A DNA stretch of 64,000 nucleotides. Source: Paraburkholderia phosphatilytica (lineage in GTDB: Bacteria > Pseudomonadota > Gammaproteobacteria > Burkholderiales > Burkholderiaceae). The stretch is taken from the NCBI RefSeq assembly GCF_003443895.1, contig NZ_QQOA01000020.1, positions 1 to 64,000 on the forward strand, in the 5' to 3' direction. The position numbers and the translations under genes are program-made. Below the pieces are notes generated by a model. That model did no database searches. It worked only from the letters and a program-made list of their open reading frames with translations, and was not told the origin of the DNA. Positions 1 to 7,214 of this stretch are shown here, piece after piece (position 1 is the first letter of the stretch; each line of letters begins with the position of its first letter).

Positions 1-80
1 CGGTACGGGCCAAGCTCAAGCAGGCCGCGTGGGACGATGATTTCCGCCGAGATGTACTCGGCATGCGGCGGGCGTCCTAA
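1..80 (+). CDS. C-terminal tail of a protein entering from before the window
   Basis: Reading frame 3 is open from the first base to a TAA at 78-80 and gives about 25 residues of ordinary composition (ending WDDDFRRDVLGMRRAS). The other two forward frames either stop early or read as less natural sequence. The tail is charged and probably helical. No family can be assigned from so short a piece, and it could still be a chance open frame. Confidence 0.35.
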   Translation, partial: VRAKLKQAAWDDDFRRDVLGMRRAS

Positions 81-167
81 TGCGATTGCCCTGCGGGTAA
101 CGCCTGGTCGCGTAACGAGCGATGTCCGCGGGCTTCGGCCAGGATAGGCAACGCGGCGGTCAAGCGG

Positions 168-416
168 TCACGTTCCGCGCAAAAGCTGCACTTCGCTGTC
201 GAGCAGCGCATTCAGTTCGTGTTCGTCGGGGCGCGTGCCCCAGTTGCGCGCGCCGGCCACCGAAGCGATGGCGATCCATGATTTCGGCGGAAACCATTCG
301 CGCAGCAGCTCGCCGTTTCTGAACACTCGCAGCTGGCCGGTGTCGTCGCTGAATTCGGCGCATAGGGTGGTGTCATTGCATTGCGTAGTGACTCGACGAC
401 AACGGTGCTCTCGCAT
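168..416 (-). CDS. small hypothetical protein (82 aa)
   Basis: I do not recognise a family. The start is placed at the ATG at 416 because CACAGGAGCGAGTC precedes it, giving an AGGAG ribosome site 7 bases upstream; a longer open frame to 509 has no such site and reads as shadow sequence. The protein has two Cys near the N-terminus, a short beta-rich middle (GQLRVFRNGELLREWFPPKSW) and an acidic helical C-terminus. No signal peptide or membrane segment is visible, so it is probably a small cytosolic protein. It stands alone, with no operon partner in view. Confidence 0.6.
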   Translation of the reverse strand: MREHRCRRVTTQCNDTTLCAEFSDDTGQLRVFRNGELLREWFPPKSWIAIASVAGARNWGTRPDEHELNALLDSEVQLLRGT

Positions 417-591
417 GACTCGCTCCTGTGACGCTGGCTGGTTCGCGCTGCCCGCTTGCTGGCGTGCTGGCAACGCGCTTCTGAAGACACATGACGAAGC
501 GCGAGCCATCCGGGCACCGATGCAACGTCATGCATGACCAGCGCAGTCTACGAAGCGCAAACGCGCCCAGGTGCAACGGCTGGACGACTTT

Positions 592-608
592 GGTAACACG
601 GCGTTACC
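592..608. promoter_or_regulatory. GGTAAC-N5-GTTACC inverted repeat
   Basis: Perfect 6-bp arms separated by ACGGC, a shape typical of a dimeric repressor site. It lies about 175 bases upstream (relative to transcription) of the start of the leftward small gene at 168-416. No binding protein can be named. Confidence 0.3.
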
Positions 609-813
609 GCCCGCGCATGGAGGTGGAAACGCCGGCCCGGCATCCCGCCAATGCGGTGTTACTCGTCGTTACAGAAGCGACGGAGCGGTTTCACATCGGC
701 TGTTGCGCGTCGTCTACCATTCGTTTCGTTGACGTCAGGTTGTGCTCGTGCGTCATGCGATCGCAGCTCGAATCGACGGCAGCAATCAGGGAGAATCACA
801 ACATCATCGGAAC

Positions 814-849
814 GGCGCGGCGGAGTTTCGCCGCGCCTGTCCGCTTTTT
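814..849 (+). terminator. rho-independent-like hairpin
   Basis: Perfect 9-bp arms GGCGCGGCG / CGCCGCGCC enclose the loop GAGTTT, and five T residues follow 7 bases later at 845-849. The T-run is slightly displaced from the stem. No protein gene ends just upstream on the + strand, so it may end a small RNA. Confidence 0.45.
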
Positions 850-868
850 AGAAGCTGCATGTCGTCCG

Positions 869-928
869 CTTCACATCCTCTTTCACATCCTCTTTCACAT
901 CCTCTTTCACATCCTCTTTCGCATCGCC
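869..928. repeat. 12-bp tandem repeat (TTTCACATCCTC)
   Basis: Four consecutive copies at 869-916 (the first begins CTT instead of TTT), then a decayed fifth copy (TTTCGCATCGCC) at 917-928. The unit length is a multiple of three, but neither strand carries a convincing gene here. It sits about 20 bases upstream of a TATAAA box. Confidence 0.85.
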
Positions 929-947
929 GAGATAGACAGGATTCCGA

Positions 948-953
948 TATAAA
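948..953 (+). promoter_or_regulatory. possible -10 element (TATAAA)
   Basis: TATAAA lies in a locally AT-rich segment just after the tandem repeat and upstream of the ORF/terminator unit at 1016-1259. No good -35 hexamer is visible at 16-18 bases, so the call is weak. Confidence 0.25.
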
Positions 954-1015
954 ATCGGCCTATCTGTTTTCGTCCGCTCGCGCGCTGCGCAGTCCTTCGA
1001 AAACGATCCCGCGAG

Positions 1016-1228
1016 GTGCGCGAACCCCGCACCAACTCAATCGCAAAACAGGAAAAGCACGAGCATGCGCTGCGTTCGAACGCGCGCCGCGAAGCCGCCA
1101 AGCACAAGCGATTGATCAGAAGGATTGGCGTTACTCCCACCTCGACAAAACATTTCCAGCGAACGACGATCACTCCGTCAGCGCCCACTCTGTGCGGGCT
1201 GGCTGACCCGAGTAACAACGGCGTTTAA
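1016..1228 (+). CDS. possible small basic protein (70 aa, GTG start)
   Basis: The frame from GTG at 1016 to TAA at 1226-1228 ends three bases before a strong terminator. The first 38 residues are highly basic and helical (QEKHEHALRSNARREAAKHK), as in small nucleic-acid-binding proteins. The second half is less natural and there is no clear ribosome site. An alternative reading is a 16-residue peptide from the ATG at about 1064, preceded by ACAGGAAAAGCACGAGC. The transcript may also be non-coding. Confidence 0.25.
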   Translation: MREPRTNSIAKQEKHEHALRSNARREAAKHKRLIRRIGVTPTSTKHFQRTTITPSAPTLCGLADPSNNGV

Positions 1229-1230
1229 AC

Positions 1231-1259
1231 GGCCCGTCCATACCAAGACGGGCCTTTTT
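1231..1259 (+). terminator. rho-independent terminator
   Basis: GGCCCGTC (1231-1238) pairs perfectly with GACGGGCC (1247-1254) around an 8-base loop and is followed directly by TTTTT. This is the clearest intrinsic terminator in the window, pointing rightward. Confidence 0.85.
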
Positions 1260-1321
1260 CTTTGTGCCGCGTTTGTGCCACGTTTGTGCCGCCTGTGTGC
1301 CGCTGATTCGGTGCGGGTCGA

Positions 1322-1888
1322 TCAGAACGCGGACGTCGTGTCGAGCAGATCAGGTTGGTACGGCACGCCGCCCGAAGCGCGATTCGGCGTTTCCGGCCGT
1401 ACCCGCCGCTCCAGCTCGAGCAACGCGCGTTTGCGTTCGAGCCCACCCGCATAGCCCGTGAGGTTGCCTGTCCCGGCGACGACACGATGGCAAGGCACGA
1501 TCACCGAAATCGGATTGCGCCCGTTCGCCGCGCCGACGGCCCGCGCACTGCCCGAGGGCAAACCCAGGCGCTGCGCGATCCGGCCATAGCTGTCGAGTTC
1601 GCCGTACGGAATCGCGCGCAGTTGTTCCCAGACGCTTTGCTGGAACGCCGTGCCCACCGGCCGCAGCGCGACGCTGAAGCGTTGCAGCTCACCGGCGAAG
1701 TACGCGCGCAACTCGTCTTCGCTCTGCCGCACGATGCGCGGCGCGTTGAGTTCGCGAGCGACATGCGCGACACCGTCGAGCGTCGGGCAGTATTTTTGAC
1801 CGACGAAGTAGAGGCCGGTGAGCGCATCGTCTTCGACGTGCACGAGCATGTCGCCGAGCGGCGACGCGATCAGGAAGCGCTGTTTCAT
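1322..1888 (-). CDS. ogt: methylated-DNA--protein-cysteine methyltransferase (O6-alkylguanine repair)
   Basis: It removes alkyl groups from O6-alkylguanine by suicide transfer to its own cysteine. The active-site PCHRV motif is at about residues 132-136 (Cys133), preceded by the helix-turn-helix segment with GSARAVGAANGRNP that binds the minor groove. At 188 aa it has the usual length for the family. The ATG at 1888 overlaps the stop of the upstream Ada/AlkA gene as ATGA, so the two are translationally coupled in one repair operon. The N-terminal domain is the short Ogt-type one, without the Ada zinc domain. Confidence 0.95.
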   Translation of the reverse strand: MKQRFLIASPLGDMLVHVEDDALTGLYFVGQKYCPTLDGVAHVARELNAPRIVRQSEDELRAYFAGELQRFSVALRPVGTAFQQSVWEQLRAIPYGELDSYGRIAQRLGLPSGSARAVGAANGRNPISVIVPCHRVVAGTGNLTGYAGGLERKRALLELERRVRPETPNRASGGVPYQPDLLDTTSAF

Positions 1889-3321
1889 GCTGCGTTCATC
1901 CTGTCTGCGGAGGTGCCTGTCAGATGCTGCGCGGCATACGCACGCCACGGCGCCCATTGCGCGCCGCCCTGCGCTCCGCTCGCAAGGACAGCCGTTGGGC
2001 CCAACGGATCGCCGACCGGAAACGCATTCGGCCAGCCGAGCGCGCGCATCGCGATGGTCTGCACCGCCCATTCGTCGAGGCCGATCGCGTTGCGCAGATG
2101 GTCGAGCGTGTCGTCGAGCGGCGCGTACGGTTCGAGCGACACGCGGCCGCTCGCCACGTCGCCGGCCAGCGTCAGCAGCTGCCGTGCGCCCGTTTCCGAG
2201 AGTCCGGTGGCGCGCAGTTCGTCGGGCCGCAAGCGCGCGAGTCGCGAGGCCGATGGAAACGCGACACGCAATCCGGCCGGCGCGCCTTCGACCGGCGTCC
2301 CGAAACGGTCCGCCACGCGACGCAACCACAGACGCGCCTGCGCCAGCGGCCACTGACGCATCGCGATGCAGCGCGCGGCGATCTCGATTCCATCGAACGC
2401 GCCGGGTACGCGCAACCCCGGCATCGCGCGGCCCAGATCGCCGAGCCGCGCATCGACGAGATCGGGGCGGCAGTCGAGATCGAATGCGCGGCGTACCTGC
2501 GCCAGCACGGCCGCGAGCACCGGCGTCAGCGTCGCGCTCGCGGTGACGCGCACCGCATGCCGCTCCGGCAGGTTCGCGACGCTCAGCCAGCCGGCATGCG
2601 CATGGCCGTCGCGCGACACCACGAGCGTTCGCGCGTAGGTGCCGTGCGCGATCCGCTCGACGCCATCGACTGCGTGATCGGCAAGGCCATACAACAGCGC
2701 GTCCCATGCGAACGGCGGCCGCCAGCCGAGTTCGAGCGTGAGCGTGTCGGGCATCGCCGGCTGCACCTGCTTGCGCAGCCGCGCCGGCGTCATCCCGTAG
2801 CGACGGCCGAACACGTCGTTGAAGCGGCGCACGCTGCCGAAGCCCGCCGCGAGCGCCACCTGCGCCGCGGGCAGCGTGCTCTCGGTCAGCAGGCGCTTCG
2901 CGAGTAGCAGACGCTGCGTCTGCGCGTAGTCGAGCGGCGACACGCCGAATTCGGCTTCGAAAATGCGCCGCAGATGACGCGCGGTGACGCCGATGCGCGC
3001 GGCGAGGTCGTCGAGGTTCGCGTCATTCAGGAAGCCCGCGCCGATCATTTCGGCGGCGGCCTGCGCGAGCCGGCTCGACACGTCGAGCAGCCCATGCCCC
3101 GGCGCGCGTTCCGGCCGGCAGCGCAAGCACGGACGGTAGCCGGCATGCTCGGCCTGGGCGGCGCTGTCGTAGAACGTACAGTTCTCGAGCTTCGGCGCCC
3201 GCACCGGACATACCGGACGGCAATAAATACCGGTCGACGACACCGCGACATAGAACCAGCCGTCGAAGCGGCGGTCGCGGGACAGAACGGCCTGGTAGCA
3301 GGTTTCGCGATCGGGAGTCAT
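1885..3321 (-). CDS. alkA: Ada-type sensor/activator fused to AlkA-type 3-methyladenine DNA glycosylase
   Basis: Three parts are visible. Residues 1-80 form an Ada metal-binding methylphosphotriester sensor with the four cysteines C34, C38, C65 and C68. Residues about 90-185 form an AraC-type double helix-turn-helix. Residues about 190-478 form an AlkA fold with a helix-hairpin-helix near the C-terminus (IGLDEWAVQTIAMRALG) followed by the Asp of VGDPLG expected to be catalytic. The product would sense alkylated DNA, switch on repair genes and excise alkylated bases. The start at 3321 is chosen because the Ada domain begins there. It overlaps ogt by ATGA and forms an adaptive-response operon. 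Confidence 0.93.
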   Translation of the reverse strand: MTPDRETCYQAVLSRDRRFDGWFYVAVSSTGIYCRPVCPVRAPKLENCTFYDSAAQAEHAGYRPCLRCRPERAPGHGLLDVSSRLAQAAAEMIGAGFLNDANLDDLAARIGVTARHLRRIFEAEFGVSPLDYAQTQRLLLAKRLLTESTLPAAQVALAAGFGSVRRFNDVFGRRYGMTPARLRKQVQPAMPDTLTLELGWRPPFAWDALLYGLADHAVDGVERIAHGTYARTLVVSRDGHAHAGWLSVANLPERHAVRVTASATLTPVLAAVLAQVRRAFDLDCRPDLVDARLGDLGRAMPGLRVPGAFDGIEIAARCIAMRQWPLAQARLWLRRVADRFGTPVEGAPAGLRVAFPSASRLARLRPDELRATGLSETGARQLLTLAGDVASGRVSLEPYAPLDDTLDHLRNAIGLDEWAVQTIAMRALGWPNAFPVGDPLGPTAVLASGAQGGAQWAPWRAYAAQHLTGTSADRMNAA

Positions 3322-3686
3322 GTCTCGCACTCTAGCGCAGCGGCCGGCGATGTTCTGGCCGCTTTCGGACATGTGCATGACGCGCGCGACGCTCGCTGCA
3401 TATCGAACGCGAACCCGCCGCCAACCTGCCGCAAACAGGCCCCCGCGCGGCGCAGCGACGGCAGGACTTACCCTGGCCGCGCGTCGCCGGCATGACATGC
3501 GCGGTAACGCCGGCGCGGATTCGGGCCGGATAAAAAGGCGGGCGGCAACGCGGAGAGTCGCGTTACACTGATCGAAATAGTCGGCGGAGCTTCGGCGTCA
3601 AGGCCCCGATGTGAGCGGTTTGCGACAGACGCCGTACGGGCGAGCCCGTACAATGCTTGATCAACAACGGAACGAGGACAACTTCG
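3322..3686. other. divergent intergenic region
   Basis: It separates the leftward alkA-ogt operon from the rightward small gene at 3687. TACAAT at 3649-3654 is a plausible -10 for the rightward gene, but no matching -35 is clear. No gene is supported here. Confidence 0.4.
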
Positions 3687-3944
3687 ATGCGCACTACCGG
3701 ATCTTCCGGGTCCATGGCCCTGCTCACCGAATACGATGACGCGACGTCGCGCGAACTCCGCTCGCTGCGCCTCGAATCGACAGAGGACGGCAAGGCCATT
3801 CTTCTGATCGAAGTCGACGAGCGCAAGCCCGGCATCCATCGGGAAGTGCGTTACGAGATCACGCCCGCCGAACTGATCGCCGCGATCCGCGCGCACGGCG
3901 CCGAGCTGCCCGGCGAACAGCACAACCACAATCACCGTTCGTAA
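3687..3944 (+). CDS. small conserved hypothetical protein (85 aa)
   Basis: The ATG at 3687 follows AACGAGGACAACTTCG, whose GAGG is a fair ribosome site; an upstream in-frame start at 3657 has none. The protein is acidic, has no signal peptide or membrane helix, and ends in a His-rich tail (EQHNHNHRS). The body (ATSRELRSLRLESTEDGKAI then RYEITPAELIAAIRAHG) looks like an alternating beta/alpha fold. I do not recognise a named domain. The His tail could bind metal, but that is only a guess. Confidence 0.7.
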   Translation: MRTTGSSGSMALLTEYDDATSRELRSLRLESTEDGKAILLIEVDERKPGIHREVRYEITPAELIAAIRAHGAELPGEQHNHNHRS

Positions 3945-4289
3945 CTTCAACGCGCACCGGTGCCGCTATGCGGGCCGGTTCGCCGCCTTGCTGCGTCGTT
4001 GTACATCCGCCGCGTGTTAGTTTTACCGCTGTCGGCTCGTCTGCTTCACTCCACCCCGCCCCATTTGCCGCCGCTCGTGCGGCCCGTCATCGCGTTGCCA
4101 TTTCAGCGCCGGCATAATCGCCCGCGCGCGAACCGCAGTCACGCATCATCGTTTTCGTAGTCTGGCCGTCTGAACGACCGTTGCGCACCGGATCGTCATG
4201 GCCGGCGGCAGTTGCGCAGCGCGAAAATGCGTCCATAATTTACAATTCCTCCTTCGCATTCCGCCCATCACGGCGGTGGAAGTAAGACG
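3945..4289. other. intergenic stretch
   Basis: Nothing beyond ordinary intergenic sequence is seen. There is no supported gene and no strong hairpin. The last 40 bases are AT-richer (ATAATTTACAATTCCTCC) and probably carry the promoter of the DedA-rhodanese gene. Confidence 0.4.
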
Positions 4290-5282
4290 ATGCTCCTACA
4301 CGAACTTGTTCAGCAGTACGGACCCGCCCTCGTCTTCGCCAACGTGCTGGCCGCCTCGCTCGGGCTGCCGGTGCCGGCGTTGCCGACGCTCGTCCTGTTC
4401 GGCGCGATGGCGGCGCTGCATCCCGGTTCGGTCGGCACGCAGGTCGTGCCGGTGCTCGTGCTGTCGATCTGCGCGACGCTGATCGGCGACAGCGCGTGGT
4501 ATCTCGCCGGCCGTATCTATGGCGGCAACACGCTGAAGACGCTCTGCAAGCTGTCGCTGTCGCGCGATACCTGCGTGAAGAAGACCGAGCGCTTCTTCGG
4601 CCGCTGGGGCGTGCGCGTGCTCGCGGTGGCGAAGTTCGTGCCGGGGCTGTCGATCGTTTCCGTACCGATGGCCGGCGCGATGCACACGCCGTACCGCACG
4701 TTCCTCGCGTTCGATGGTATCGGCGCAGCGCTTTGGGCGGGCGTCGGGCTGATCGTCGGCGTCGTGTTCGCACCGCAGATCGACATGCTGTTCGCCGGCG
4801 CGAGCCGGCTCGGCCATATGACGCTCGTCGTGGTCGGCGTGCTGCTGGTGCTGTACACGCTGTACCGCTGGCATCGCCGCCGTCAGCTGATCAAGAAGCT
4901 TGCCGCGGCACGCATCGACGTCAACGATCTGTACACGCTGATCGAGGCACGGCACTCGCCGGTCGTGTTCGACATCCGCTCGGAAGAGAAGCGCAAGCTC
5001 GATCCGTACGTGATTCCCGGGTCGCTCTTCGCCGACGAGCGGCAACTCGACGAGATCATCCAGAAATACCCTCACGACCAGAAGGTCGTAATCTACTGCT
5101 CTTGTCCGAACGAGATCTCGGCGGCGTGGATGGCGAAGCAGCTCAACGAAGCGGGCTTCTCCGACGTGCTGCCGCTGCGCGGCGGCCTCGACGCCTGGCG
5201 CGACGCCGGCCGTCCGCTCGACTCGCTGCTGCACGAGCCGTCGCCGGACATGGGCGTCGGCATCGAGCCGAAGCCCATCTGA
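4290..5282 (+). CDS. DedA-family membrane protein fused to a rhodanese domain
   Basis: Residues 1-200 form a DedA/SNARE-associated membrane domain with several hydrophobic helices and the family loop around FFGRWGVRVLAVAKFVPG (102-119; K where many members have R). Residues about 205-315 form a rhodanese domain with a CSC pair at 270-272 in the catalytic loop (YCSCPNEIS). DedA proteins flip or transport undecaprenyl phosphate and other lipids and support proton-motive force; the rhodanese domain would sit in the cytosol and handle a sulfane or redox-active cysteine. The start follows GGAAGTAAGACG. The next gene, a flavoprotein, is 111 bases downstream in the same direction and may be co-transcribed. 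Confidence 0.9.
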   Translation: MLLHELVQQYGPALVFANVLAASLGLPVPALPTLVLFGAMAALHPGSVGTQVVPVLVLSICATLIGDSAWYLAGRIYGGNTLKTLCKLSLSRDTCVKKTERFFGRWGVRVLAVAKFVPGLSIVSVPMAGAMHTPYRTFLAFDGIGAALWAGVGLIVGVVFAPQIDMLFAGASRLGHMTLVVVGVLLVLYTLYRWHRRRQLIKKLAAARIDVNDLYTLIEARHSPVVFDIRSEEKRKLDPYVIPGSLFADERQLDEIIQKYPHDQKVVIYCSCPNEISAAWMAKQLNEAGFSDVLPLRGGLDAWRDAGRPLDSLLHEPSPDMGVGIEPKPI

Positions 5283-5393
5283 GCCGGCCGGCACAGCCCC
5301 GGCATCGTCTGTCACGGCGCGTTCGCGCCGGACGTCAGACCCACACCGAGGCGCGCGCGGCCGCGCCATCAACGAACCAACAAGGAGCATTCG

Positions 5394-7115
5394 ATGGGTG
5401 CGTCACTGGGCGGTGAACTTCCTCAAGACGTGGTCGCGGACGCGCCGTTCTCGAATCTCGCGACCCGCGGCCATCAGATGTTCCCGCGGCTCACCGCGGA
5501 AGAGATCGACCGGCTGCGCCGCTTCGGCGAAGTGATGCGCTGGTCGACGGGCGATCTGCTGTTCAAGACCGGCGAGCCCGGTCCCGGCATGTACGTGCTG
5601 CTGAGCGGCAGCGTGCGCGTGCTTCAGCGCGACGGCCTCGGCCGCGAGAAGACGATCGGCGAGCACAACGGCATGGGGCCGTTCCTCGCGGAGGTCGGGC
5701 AACTCTCGGGCAAGCCGGCGCTCGTCGACGGTCTCGCGCTCGAAGATTCGGAAGCGCTGCTGATCCCGCCGCACAGCCTGCGCGCGGTGATCGTCGCCGA
5801 AGCGGAACTCGGCGAGCGCATCATGCGCGCGCTGATCCTGCGCCGCGTGGCGCTGATCGAAAAAGGCGCGGGCGGCCCGATCCTGATCGGCAAACGTCAC
5901 GACGCGCGGCTGATCGCGCTGCAAGGCTTCCTGTCGCGCAACGGCCATCCGCACTCGGTGGTCGACGAGCGCGACGAGGAAGCGCTGCAGCTCACCGAAC
6001 AGTTCGCCGCGGGTCCGGAAGACCTGCCGCTCGTGCTGTGCCCGGACGGCTCCGTGCTGCGCCATCCGAGCGACCCGGAGCTCGCCACCTGCCTCGGCCT
6101 GCTGCCGGATCTCGATGCGTCGCACGTGTACGACGTCGCGATCGTCGGCGCCGGTCCCGCGGGGCTCGCAACCGCCGTGTACGCGGCGTCGGAAGGCCTG
6201 TCGGCAATCGTGCTCGACTCGCGCGCGCCCGGCGGCCAGGCGGGCGCCAGCTCGCGCATCGAAAACTACCTCGGCTTTCCGACCGGCATCACCGGCCAGG
6301 CGCTGGCGGGCCGCGCATTCGTGCAGGCGCAGAAGTTCGGCGCGCACGTCGCGATTCCGGTCAAGGTGAAGTCGCTGCATTGCGATGTCATGCCGCATCG
6401 GCTCGAACTGAAATGCGGCGGCAGCGTCGCCGCGAAAGCGATCGTGATCGCGAGCGGTGCCGTGTACCGGCGCCCGGCGATCGCGGACCTCGATCACTTC
6501 GAAGGCCGCGGCGTGTACTACTGGGCGTCGCCGGTCGAAGCGAAGCTCTGCAAACACGAGGAAGTCGTGCTGGTGGGCGGCGGCAACTCCGCCGGCCAGG
6601 CGATCGTCTACCTCGCGTCGCACGCGAAGCGCATTCACGTGCTGATCCGCAAGCCGGACTTCTCGTCGACGATGTCGCGCTATCTGATCGACCGCATCGC
6701 GTCGCTGCCCAACGTCACGGTGCATGCGCAGAGCGAGATCGCGAGCCTCGAAGCGGACGATCTGGGCGGCCTCGCGAAGGTGTATCTGAAAGCGCCGCTC
6801 GCCGATGGCCGGCGCCATTTCGACTGCCGTCATGTGTTCCTGTTCACGGGCGCGGATCCGAATACCGACTGGCTGCGCTCATGCGGCGTGGAGCTCAACG
6901 ACAAGGGCTTCGTGCTGACGGGCTCGGCGGGCAACGCGAGTGCGGCGGCCTGCGATCTGACGACGAGCGTCGAAGGCGTGTTCGCGATCGGCGACGCGCG
7001 CGCAGGGTCGACCAAGCGCGTGGCGGCAGCGGTTGGCGAAGGCGCGGCGGTGGTGTCGCAGATTCATCAGATGCTTGCGCTCGAAGCCGGCGAAATGCTG
7101 CCGGTTAATGCATAA
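5394..7115 (+). CDS. cyclic-nucleotide-domain flavoprotein related to thioredoxin reductase
   Basis: Residues about 28-150 form a CRP-like cyclic nucleotide-binding domain, about 160-240 a thioredoxin/glutaredoxin-like linker, and about 245-573 a pyridine-nucleotide disulfide oxidoreductase domain. FAD is expected at GAGPAG (252-257) and NAD(P)H at GGGNSAG (395-401); the C-terminal FAD motif is AIGDARAGSTKR. The redox CxxC of thioredoxin reductases is missing: its usual place reads YYWASPVEAKLC (375-386). The enzyme is therefore unlikely to reduce thioredoxin in the normal way. AACAAGGAGCATTCG gives a strong ribosome site. Known annotations for this architecture are generic. Confidence 0.9.
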   Translation: MGASLGGELPQDVVADAPFSNLATRGHQMFPRLTAEEIDRLRRFGEVMRWSTGDLLFKTGEPGPGMYVLLSGSVRVLQRDGLGREKTIGEHNGMGPFLAEVGQLSGKPALVDGLALEDSEALLIPPHSLRAVIVAEAELGERIMRALILRRVALIEKGAGGPILIGKRHDARLIALQGFLSRNGHPHSVVDERDEEALQLTEQFAAGPEDLPLVLCPDGSVLRHPSDPELATCLGLLPDLDASHVYDVAIVGAGPAGLATAVYAASEGLSAIVLDSRAPGGQAGASSRIENYLGFPTGITGQALAGRAFVQAQKFGAHVAIPVKVKSLHCDVMPHRLELKCGGSVAAKAIVIASGAVYRRPAIADLDHFEGRGVYYWASPVEAKLCKHEEVVLVGGGNSAGQAIVYLASHAKRIHVLIRKPDFSSTMSRYLIDRIASLPNVTVHAQSEIASLEADDLGGLAKVYLKAPLADGRRHFDCRHVFLFTGADPNTDWLRSCGVELNDKGFVLTGSAGNASAAACDLTTSVEGVFAIGDARAGSTKRVAAAVGEGAAVVSQIHQMLALEAGEMLPVNA

Positions 7116-7138
7116 CATGAGGCGTGACATGAGGCGTG
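7115..7138. repeat. 12-bp direct repeat (ACATGAGGCGTG) x2
   Basis: Two perfect adjacent copies lie across and after the stop of the flavoprotein gene, followed by a decayed third (ATGTGAGCC). Function unknown; it may be slippage. Confidence 0.7.
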
Positions 7139-7214
7139 ATGTGAGCCACATGCTCATGCCGAAGCCGATGCACCCATCGCACGCGTTGCCATCTAACCAA
7201 CCGTCGTTCGCCGC

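Larger units (their letters stand above)
417..1321. other. gene-poor stretch of about 900 bases
   Basis: No convincing protein gene fills this region. It holds, in order, a GGTAAC/GTTACC palindrome, a 9-bp-arm hairpin with a T-run, a 12-bp tandem repeat, an AT-rich TATAAA box, a weak small ORF and a classic rho-independent terminator. Two terminators so close together without long genes suggest one or two small transcripts (sRNA or leader peptides). That is inference. Confidence 0.5.
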
